Below, one piece after another: positions 55,661-64,000 of a stretch of DNA of 64,000 nucleotides. Made by a program: the position numbers and the translations under genes. How positions within the stretch are numbered: position 1 is the first letter of the stretch; each line of letters opens with the position of its first letter. Source of the DNA: Microcebus murinus (lineage: Eukaryota > Chordata > Mammalia > Primates > Cheirogaleidae); the NCBI RefSeq assembly GCF_040939455.1, contig NC_134120.1:1064501-1128500 (forward strand). The letters are read 5' to 3'. A model generated the notes under the pieces. The model was given only the letters and a program-made list of their open reading frames with translations. It was not told the DNA's origin and did not search any database.

Positions 55661-58600
55661 GACTTCAAATATGTCATACCAATTTAGTTTCAACAGTATA
55701 AAAAACTGTGCCCCTGGAGAGCTCCATTCTCAGCCCCTTCCTTTGTGCTGTTATTTCTTCATACAAATTATACCTTTATATATTGTGTGCCCATCAGCAC
55801 CTATTTCTAATTATTGCTTCATGCAGTTGTCTTTTAAATCAGACAGGAGAGAAGGTGTTGCAAACAGAATCCAAACGCACACCTCTGGGGGAGGGTGCTT
55901 TCCACGCTGGGCGAGCAGAGTCAGGTCAGATGAAGGCAGCCTTGCTCTCGGGGCCCTTCAGGGACCCACCAGACGGGTCAAATAATGACAGTTCTCCAGG
56001 AACGAGGCTTTTGAGGGGCTCCACCACCACCGTGCCCCTCCAGTGCCTGCCAGACTGTGCTTTCACCACGATCGCCGGCTTTCAGAGCTGGAAGGGAAGG
56101 TGGAAACAGGTAAGTTAAAATGGCAGCAAGCTCACCGCTCCTGCCATCGCTTTTCCACATCCCCCAAATGAATGATCCCCGGACTGAGACAAACCCCTGG
56201 CTAATTCCCAAAGTCCTAAAAATATTGACCATTTTTGCCAGTTGTTTCATGGCTCTTTCGGATGACAGAATTCTTAGAAGTCCTTACTCTGCCCTCTCCC
56301 CCCGGCATCGACTGTCTTGTGGTTTCCACGTGGCTGACTTCACGCCCAGTTCCAGTGGGGAGAGCGGCCCCACCTGGCCTGGGACATCCCTCTGCTCGGC
56401 CAGGAACAAGCAGGTGGCAGTGAGCAAGTCAGACAGCCCTTGTCAGAACTGTCGGGACACAGACACTCTCTCTGCCTGGGCTATAAACTGAGAAAATGTG
56501 AGCTCGGGCGGAACGAAAGGCCCTGCCCAAGGAGGAGGATAGCACAGAGGGAGCAGAGGTCACAGTTGGGGAGACAGTGTCCCAGCAGGCCTGAGTCCTG
56601 GATCCATGGTGCCCGTGCTGCTAGTTACCTGGATGGAGACCAGAACCCAGGTGCATCTTGTAATTTTCATGCGATGAGTGACAGTGTGCAGGTAGAACTT
56701 CATTGAGCCTCAATTCTGTGATCTTATTGACGTTCAAACTTGTGCTGCTCCAGAGACCATGAATGAGTGGGGGCTGGGCCAGGGGTAGATGCTTCGGGGC
56801 TGCCCTGGCTCAGAGTCCAGCTGGCAAGTCCCCGGAGTGGCTCGGTTTCCCCACTGTTACCTCCTGTGTGCCGGGTTTACGTTGAAACAGATTGGGCAAC
56901 AGCGAGCGCGTGTCCTACCAGAGCCTGCGGTGGTTATTCATCACGCCCACGGCAAATGACACAAACATTAGCATTTTCATTGACTACTCTTCATATGGTT
57001 TGGGACTTTGGGCCCTGATTACCTGAAAGACAAATGCTTTTCCTAACTTCAGATGTCCACAAACACGAGGTCTCGCCCAATGCAAGCTACGATGTTCTAA
57101 GTAAACTTCACAGCGAGAATAGACCTGCGTTGTTGTACTTTAACCGTGTGTGGGATTTTTGCTGAGCTAGAACATAGTGCAGGCGAAAATTATGACTTAA
57201 ATAATTCCTTACAACACACCCCAGCCATGAGACTCTCAGTTATCTTTCCCTCCCTAATGTTGTTCTTATTTATTTAGTTTCATGTTGGGTTCTTGGTTTT
57301 ATTACCTGACCGCGCTGTGCGGCCTGTTGCATAAAGCAGTTGAAAGATTCTGATTGTAAAGCGCACGGCTAGGCCAACCGCCTCTGCGCTCACGTGCTTT
57401 TAAGTGAGCTCAGCTCGCCCGGACTGACTGCGCCACCAGCACCCCGTGGATGGAGCTGTCTCGTGTTGCTTTCATGACCCCTCCAGCCAAGTGCCGCCGT
57501 CCTTTAGTGTAACGTGACACTCTGTGTTACAAGGCCCAGATTAGCAAATTCCTGGAAGCTCAGCAAGGAACACGTTTTAAAATGGCTTGTGGGACACAGA
57601 GAGGACACACACAAGTCACTGGGGAGTGGGAAGCACGTGTGCTAGACCCCGTGACGGGGCCATGAGCACGTTGAAGGCGTGTTGCAGGAATGGGTGGCTC
57701 TGCACGCCGAGGGCACACTGTGAGAGAGATTGACAGCCGGACTGTCTTCACTCCAGAGTCAGGCCGAGCCTCTGTGACAGTCTTCACTCCCGGGAGTCTC
57801 ATAGATCCGTCTGCAGTCTTGCACAGCGTTGCTAACTTGAGGAAAGCCCCAACTCTTAGATTTCTTTCCTATTACAGAGAAACGGCACGTGCTGGCCGGG
57901 GGCTCCGGTGTGCGCACAGGGACGCCGTGGTTTGCGCGGCACACGCTGCCTGTGCCTGGCCGGGTTGCAGGGAGGACCCTCTTCACCCCCGCAGAGAGAT
58001 GCCCACTGAGGCCCCCTAGCCCACAGCAGCATTCCTGATCCTCTGCTCAAGGAGGATGTGCCCGTTTTACCCTCGAGACGGAAGGACGATGCCCAGCAGG
58101 CTGGCGGCGCCCCTCCCTGAGAGCCCCTGCGAGAGGTGCTCAGGCATAAATATCCAGCCTGCTCTTCCCACCCCGTGTGAACATGCCCTTCCCCTCCAAG
58201 TGCGCACTGGGGTTGCTGAAACGCACATCCCTCCTATATTTGACCCCTGGCCTCTGGGGTTCCAAGTGACCAGGCTGCTGGAGTGTGAGCCCCCTCAGGT
58301 GGCCTTGCACCCGCTCTGGCCATCAGTCAAGCGCCAGGCAGCAGGGTGAGTGCGCAGAGAAGCCGCCGTTGCAGGCTCCAGATAGCTGGCCCACCTCTTC
58401 CGCCGTCTTTCTACGTCTAGCCCTTCTCCCGTGTGTTACCGGGAAGGCAGGTCCACCGCCCGTCCCGGCAGCAAAGCCCACTCCGGTCTTGACAAGAGGG
58501 TTGCAGCTCACCTCCCTTCCGCCCACCACGCTGGAGGAGGCTGCAGCTCCAGCCGCCGGGCCTGGAGCAGCGATGACGGCTCTGGGATGGATCGCAGCCG

Positions 58601-58729
58601 CCGTGGGGGGAGGGCGGAGCCCGTTGGTATCATGGATTGGGGCGTGTTCCACCAGGGCCACGCGCACTTCAGGGCATGAGGGCGAGCCGAGCCAGGAGAA
58701 GTTCAGAAGTCTCTTCTGAAAACCTTCCC
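55661..58729. other. Unique intergenic DNA
   Basis: About 3 kb without a recognised gene or repeat. A perfect splice-donor consensus, CAGGTAAGT, occurs at 56107-56115 at the end of a 136-codon plus frame (55708-56118) that has no recognisable domain. AT-rich around 57000-57350. Confidence 0.4.
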
Positions 58730-59040
58730 GGAGCTTTCAGTTCCGTGAGGACATCCCTCTGGAAAACTCAGTAGCAATTCCTAAGATGTTCATCGCTCCT
58801 GTTGATTTTTGTTATTTAGATGATTATTCTTAGCCTTGCTAAAGAATAGGATGATTTGGTTGGCAGCAGAAGGTAGAATCATTTTGTTTCTCACCACGGG
58901 ATGAGTGAAATTGACAACCTCCCCCACTCCCAGTGAGTCGTAATTAGGAATTAGAGGTGCACCAAACTGTTCTCGACAGCTGTAAACCCTGGCAGGAGTG
59001 ACAAACCCTCAAAAATGCTGTCAGTTACTGAACTTACACT

Positions 59041-59041
<1 letters not shown>
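58730..59041. other. AT-rich unique stretch
   Basis: Contains GATTTTTGTTATTTAGATG and GTCGTAATTAGGAATTAG. No gene or repeat recognised. Confidence 0.4.

Positions 59042-59075
<34 letters not shown>
59042..59075. repeat. Poly-T tract of 34 bases
   Basis: An uninterrupted T-run after ACTTACACTG and before GAGGGGAGG. There is no Alu or L1 text beside it, so it is either an expanded mononucleotide repeat or the tail of a severely truncated minus-strand retroinsertion. Confidence 0.97.
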
Positions 59076-59080
<5 letters not shown>

Positions 59081-59274
59081 GAGGTAGGTCTGGGCTTACT
59101 TTTGCCCACTGTATGAGAAATCAAAACGGAATTTGGATTTTGAGATAGCTCTTAAAGTATTTAAGAATTGCCCTTTTTAATAGGAAAATTTAATCTCAAT
59201 TTGTTCTTGAAATCTTTGCTTTTTAGGTTTAGACACACATTGGTTTCTATTGTAAAAGCAAAATACTTTCACAA
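59076..59274. other. AT-rich unique stretch
   Basis: Nothing recognised. Confidence 0.4.
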
Positions 59275-59490
59275 AGTCTGCATGGTTGGCACCGAAGGGC
59301 GTAGGTAAACCTTCGAATCGGGCCATGGCGTCTCTGGCGTTTATAATGATGCGTCCTGCATGCGTGCATACGACTAGAACGAATTAGGGTTACTGACAAA
59401 GCCTCGCATGAGGCCGGTCGGCACCACTGGCACACACATCCCGACTGTGTGCGTGATTTGTCAGAACAGTTCCGAGGCCTGCGCAAGTAT
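59275..59490. other. CpG-retaining patch in AT-rich surroundings
   Basis: GGCACCGAAGGGCGTAGG, CTTCGAATCGGGCC, GTGCATACGACTAGAACG, GGCCGGTCGGCACC and GTATTCGGATCATG retain many CpGs although the flanks are AT-rich. A 79-codon minus frame covers the patch without a recognisable domain. It could be a conserved element or a relic of a coding transposon. Confidence 0.35.
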
Positions 59491-62400
59491 TCGGATCATG
59501 AATACGTGGATGTTCCCATAAGCTTTTGTTGTTTGATATATGGCCTTTGGGTGGAAGTTTAGTGCTTCGTGAGTTTTTAAATTATAGGTTTAGTGAAGTT
59601 TTAGATTATTTTTCTCCAAGAATTAAATGACTGTATGCACAGCTTTACAGAACAGGGTACATTTTAAGCATTTATTCGAAAACTCTCTGAATTCCATCAA
59701 AATAGCTATGTTGATTTAGATGCTTACTAAGTTGACAATATAACTTCACCGACCGGCTTGTGTTTAAAAGCAACTTTCAATAGGACCGTGGAGAAAATGC
59801 TCCACAGGTCGGTCCTGGCCTTAAAAATCCCAGCAGAGTTTGGGTTTGTGCTGAGACACCCTGAGACCCTGCCCTGGGTTCCCGTGAGACTCGAGGGCTT
59901 TTCTGCTCCTGGCCCACGTTTTCCGTCTACTGGGGCGGCTCAGGCTTGCTGTGCTTACTCCCCGTCTCTGACGGGGTCCTGAGCACTCTTCTTCCTGTGC
60001 GGCCTCGCTCAGCTCCTTGTCAGTGTGCTTCCCGGCAAACCTGCTCTTTCTCTTTTTCTTCTCTTTGCCCTCCCCACGCTCGCCTCCCCTTTTTTTCTTC
60101 CACAATGAGTAACCTCTACCTGGAAGGCTGGAAACTGTCTGCATCTCCTGTAGCTTCTGTAGTATGTTGGGCTTAATCTATTGCCAAATCTCCAAAGTTT
60201 GCACAGGCATATGTAGACCTTTTGGACCGTCGGCAGGAATACTTTCCTGTCCTCAAGTCAACAAACGTATCTCCAGGAAAATGCACAACCGGAGGGACAT
60301 TAGATTTTACGTCTTGGATGGCAGAATGATGGCGACGTGCACCCCAGAGCCCGTTTCCAGCAGAGGAGGATGAGGATGATGGCAACGACAACGCGTTTGC
60401 TTGGGGCTGATGCAGAGTTTGCGGGGAGGCCAACCTGGCTCCTCTACGGGCTCGTTCTGTGGCTCAAGATGTTGGGCTTTGTGTAATTCCATTTCCTCAC
60501 CACGAGAACCAGCCCCACGTGGCCTGTGCTCAGCACCGAGCTCTCCATGGGGTGGGCGCTGCCATCTCATCATGTAGATGGACAGACGGGGTCTAGAGGG
60601 GTGGAGCCACCCGCTGGAAGAACCGCAGCTGGTGATAGACAAGCTGGGATCCTCTCTGCCCCCCAGCCTGGGCCCAGGGCTCGGGGGCCCCCCTCTCAGT
60701 GGGGGCCCAGGGTCATATTTCCGAAGGGGGCACCCACTCCTCTTGTCCCTCCTCAGCTTGGGGGCTGCTGGGTGGAGGGCTTCCTTCTACTAAGCAAGTT
60801 TAGACAATGCGCATTTATTATTATTTGTCGAATCTTTAGGGCGGGAGAGCTTCTGCCTGCCTTCGTCGTGGGAAGGAGTTTGCCCCTAGGAAGGCGTGCT
60901 GAAGTCCCTGCCCCGTGCTGCAAAGGCGATGGTACTGGAGACGGTTGCAGACACGCTTGCCCGTGACGGGGCCATGCTGGGCCAGGGCGCACCCTAATCC
61001 AGAGGCAATGTCCTTGGCAGAGGAGGGGACCCGGGCCACTGGCTCCCTCCACCCTCCAAGGCGGACATCTTCCTGCCCCCAGGTTGCTGACCATCCGGTG
61101 GACACAGGTCCACAATATGCTGCTGGTGGTGGCAGCGGAGTGCACAGAAACGACTTCCGCCCACTCGGGTTCCGCCTGCAGGGTTGCTGCTTGCTCTCGG
61201 GAGCTGGCGAGTCCCACCTGTGGTGCGTGTGGCGCCCTGAGGCCGAGGGCCTGCCGCTGCGGGGCTCTCCAGCAGCCTCCCGAAGCCAGCGGTGACTTCA
61301 GGCAGTCCCCGGGAATCGCTGGAGCCCGAGGGGATCCCGGGAGGCAGAGCAGCGTGCCGGGTGGCACACCCCAGCAACACGCCGAGGCTGCTGCGCAGGT
61401 GGGGTGCGTTCTGGTTTCAGGGACAGAGGTGCAGGGCAGAGTCTGCCCTTCCCGGCCAGGGCTTGGGCCGCGCCCACACCCAGGATGGGGTGCGTGGCCC
61501 TCTCTTCCCCTTCCTCTGCCCCCACACTGTGCCCACTCCCTCTCTTCTTGGTGGTCTCACCTGTGCCAGGTGACGTCGACGAGAAATTTTCTCCTGGAGC
61601 TTTGACTGTGGAAGGTTCCCCTCCCGTTGGTTTTGTCGTCTCTGTGGGGTGTTTACCTGCATGAAGACGTTTCCTCCCAAGGAAGGAACGCCGATGGGAA
61701 AGGCAGGAGTGTGCGCCTGGGGTCGGAGCGTGGGGGTGGGGCCAGGAGCCAGCGTGGAACGGAGCTGGGGGGCCGACCAGAATACTGGCAACTGCGGAGC
61801 TCTCAGGTTGGCAGTGGGCTCGCCATGCGATTGTGCTTTAAATTGTGAATATGTAAGTTGGAAAAAAATAAATACCAATCAAAAAACGTTGCTGGAAAAA
61901 GAAAACAGCACAACTCTGACGGAATTGCCCCAAGGTGGGGCACCCCGCTACACCCTGGCAGGGCGGGGGCTGGGGGGGCGGCTGGGAGGGTCTGCGGTTG
62001 CCCAGGCGACAGATGCTGTGGCCACCTGACCCTCCCCAATGGAGCACGCTGGCACCAGTGACGTCAAAACTGGCCTTCCCTCTCACCAGGGACAGGAAGT
62101 CCAGCATCTGCAGCAAGATTCGGCCCCTTAACGGTGCTAACAGAGCTCTCAGGTGGCCTCCAGGCAAGCCTGTGTCCCAGGATGCGCGGGCCAGGTCTGC
62201 TCTTGTTGCCTTAGAAATGGCCTCTGAATCGGGGCAGGCAGGAAACAGAAAGCAGCCCAGTGTTTTGAAGGCCGGGCTGCCAGGCTGCTGTGTGCCCAGG
62301 GGTGCAGGTGCGGAGGCTGAGCCAGGCGGCTGCACACGCTTGCCCGTCTCTCCAGGAAGCTGAGCTCTCCCCGCTCGGGGCGTAAGGAGCCTTGGGCCCC

Positions 62401-62729
62401 CTGGCCGCACCGTTTCTGGGCGCAGAGCCCCTGGAAGCCAGTCTAGGGCTGGGCGTGGCCCTCCTTCCTGAGCCCCAGAGAGAGAGTGGTGTCACTCCCT
62501 GAGAAGCACCTTTGTGTTGCCGTTCCCAGCATGCCCCTCTCCCGCTCGGTCCCAGCGCTCGGTCCCAGGGGCTGGGGGGGGGGAGGAGGGCTGCGCAGCG
62601 GGAGGCTCTGCACAGGGGGGGGCGTCCTCGCTCAGCCTCCCCAGGGGGCTCAGCTCTGCGCGGTGACAAAAGGGAGACGCCTGCCAACGCCGCGGCCTCA
62701 CCTCGCCCCCGCCCTGAGTACTCTTTCTG
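59491..62729. other. Unique intergenic DNA
   Basis: AT-rich to about 59760, then GC-rich. Many overlapping frames up to 204 codons (for example 60753-61367 minus) have no domain. No gene or repeat recognised. Confidence 0.4.
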
Positions 62730-62739
62730 ACTGCCACTG

Positions 62740-63060
62740 CTTTGCTGAAAATAACACATTTAATCATTTGTCATAATTACAAGAGTCCCGATGACATGGG
62801 ACGCGGGCCCGCCTCTTAACGCTGCCAAGGCTGTTATAATGCAGCCAGCATGGGCCGCGCTGCGGCGCGTCACACTGAGAGCCGCCAGGGCCGCCGAAAG
62901 GTCATGCGTGGCCGTGGAGAGCAGTTCATCGCAGATGATTGATCTGCTCGCAACAAAACTAATAATTACGCAGCTCTTCATTTCCATTTGTCTTTGTAAC
63001 ATGGAATTTCTCTCAGTGTGCAGGGCCTCGGCCACGTAGGAGTAAATTGGTGAACCATAA
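62740..63060. promoter_or_regulatory. Candidate conserved developmental enhancer
   Basis: Repeat-free text with dense factor-like motifs: AACACATTTAATCATTTGTC, CATAATTACAAG, GCAGATGATTGATCTGC (Pbx/Meis-like TGATTGAT), CTAATAATTACGCAGC and CCATTTGTCTTTGTAACATG (Sox-like CTTTGT). CpGs are retained at 62800-62910 although no gene is recognised. This mix of TAATTA cores with retained CpGs is typical of enhancers near developmental genes; the assignment is inference. Confidence 0.45.
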
Positions 63061-63685
63061 ACCTGCTGCCGCCCCGCAGGTGCGCCCGGCGCCTCCCCCC
63101 GCGCGCTCGGCAGGTATTTCCTGAAGACAATCAAACAATAACACGTTGGTTTCATTCCCGTTTTGTTTTGTTTGGATGTATTTTTTTTTAATCCACTCGC
63201 TTTCAGGAAATCTCAACGTTTTAAATTCCGTCCTTACCCTCACTTCCGTCTGTTTTCTCCCACATTCCTTCTCAGCCCTGAGGCCGCCCCAGTTTCGGCG
63301 TTATCGAGGGGGGACCAAGACCTAGGCCAGGACGAGAGCGAGCTCGACTCTGCGCCGTTGGGAATGCTGCGTGGACCCGGCGCGATGTGTTGGGTGGGCA
63401 GTCCACCTGGGTGAGGGAGTCGTTAGAAGTACTTCCTGGTCGCAGAAATTGACCTGTTGGAACAGAGCTCTTGCCAGGCGGCCAGCAGATGTCATCTTCC
63501 TTGGAGCTTCGCAGATACACAGCAGAGTGCAGGTCGCCACTTCTTTCGTGCACAGGAAGCGGGGAATCCTTGAGAATGTTTTCTAGCATTTTCTACGTCC
63601 CCGACAGCCAGATTGGCGAGTCAGTAGGTGGCAGACACTCGGGCCCCACCCTTCTGCCCTACGCTCCCCGAAGAGACGAGCTCAC
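63061..63685. other. Unique intergenic DNA
   Basis: Nothing recognised. A T-run lies at 63181-63190. Confidence 0.4.
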
Positions 63686-63890
63686 TTCTGAGAAAGCTCA
63701 TTAAAAACTCGCCGACCTCAGGGATTTTATTGCAAACCGGTCAACTATACCTGTAAAGGAGCCTGACCTCGGCCCATTCATGGGCCTTCCATTTTGCCAT
63801 TCATGGGCCTTTACCTGCCCGTGGTAGGAATCGATTTCAAAGGCTCTATAATTAGCTGCTACATGAAAGAATTGCTACGGTGCGTCCCTG
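63686..63890. other. Candidate element with duplicated CATTCATGGGCCTT word
   Basis: CATTCATGGGCCTT occurs twice, near 63776 and 63799, and the first lies in the short palindrome GGCCCATTCATGGGCC. The block continues with GATTTTATTGCAAACC and GCTCTATAATTAGCTGC. AT-rich and repeat-free. Function is inferred only. Confidence 0.3.
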
Positions 63891-64000
63891 TGATGTGGCT
63901 GGTTACAGGTGTTGCTGGGGTCACCTGCTCCTACTTGGGAAGGTGCAGCCCTCGTGCAGGACGCAGAGACGGAGCTAAGTCTCCCCAGGGTCCGCGCCTC
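63891..64000. other. Unique DNA to window end
   Basis: Nothing recognised. Confidence 0.4.

Noticed and set aside
59275..59490. Nuclear mitochondrial insertion or structured RNA gene
   Set aside because: I could not match any mitochondrial gene, tRNA cloverleaf, snRNA or 7SK segment.
1..64000. A novel multi-gene system
   Set aside because: No credible genes were found; the window is repeats, minisatellites and candidate noncoding elements.

Overview
The window looks like intergenic DNA from a strepsirrhine primate, most likely a lemur. Two nearly full-length dimeric Alu elements (27595-27927 and 38789-39125, both on the minus strand) carry the TTGGCCAATTAATTTCTTT block that I associate with lemur Alu subfamilies. 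Two short L1 3' ends (28004-28277 and 52960-53327) have a 3' UTR unlike human L1 but like lemur L1. The rest of the interspersed repeats (MIR, L2-like, MER1, MLT1, MLT2, old L1) are general mammalian fossils. I found no protein-coding gene, tRNA, rRNA or snRNA that I could support. The long open frames in the window all lie in tandem repeats.

Layout. 1-1770: unique DNA with an old MLT1-type LTR and a DNA-transposon fossil. 1771-4092: a 27-bp minisatellite of about 86 copies. 4093-13929: GC-rich unique DNA with one MIR, a free Alu monomer and a perfect 58-bp palindrome at 8291-8348. 13930-15576: a 15-bp minisatellite of about 110 copies. 15577-21030: mixed unique DNA, AT-rich near 17000-17660, with an ancient repeat near 19130-19625 and a short three-copy repeat at 20211-20452. 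21033-21560: a 48-bp minisatellite. 22140-22680: a CpG-rich patch, followed by a CA microsatellite. 25284-26550: a diverged duplicated segment. 27585-29300: a cluster of Alu, L1 and MLT2 insertions. 33000-34561: a candidate conserved element, old L1 pieces and a MER1 element with an intact 8-bp target duplication. 36690-37350: an AT-rich and CpG-rich block with a strong inverted repeat. 39980-43830: AT-rich, repeat-poor blocks that look like candidate developmental enhancers. 46581-47057 and 50518-51310: two more minisatellites. 52525-55660: an old minus-strand L1 interrupted by a younger lemur L1 and by a GC-rich insertion of unknown origin, with an inverted-repeat junction at its 5' side. 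55660-64000: unique DNA with a 34-T tract, a CpG-rich patch and a candidate enhancer at 62740-63060.

There is no set of genes working together here. The overall picture, GC-rich unique DNA with many minisatellites alternating with AT-rich, repeat-poor, homeodomain-motif-rich blocks, resembles a gene-poor, possibly subtelomeric interval near a developmental regulator. That is inference; no locus can be named from the sequence alone. The most specific unusual structures are the perfect palindrome at 8291-8348, the hairpin at 37159-37257, the unexplained GC-rich insertion within the L1 at 53516-53917, and the cluster of minisatellites whose unit lengths are mostly multiples of three.
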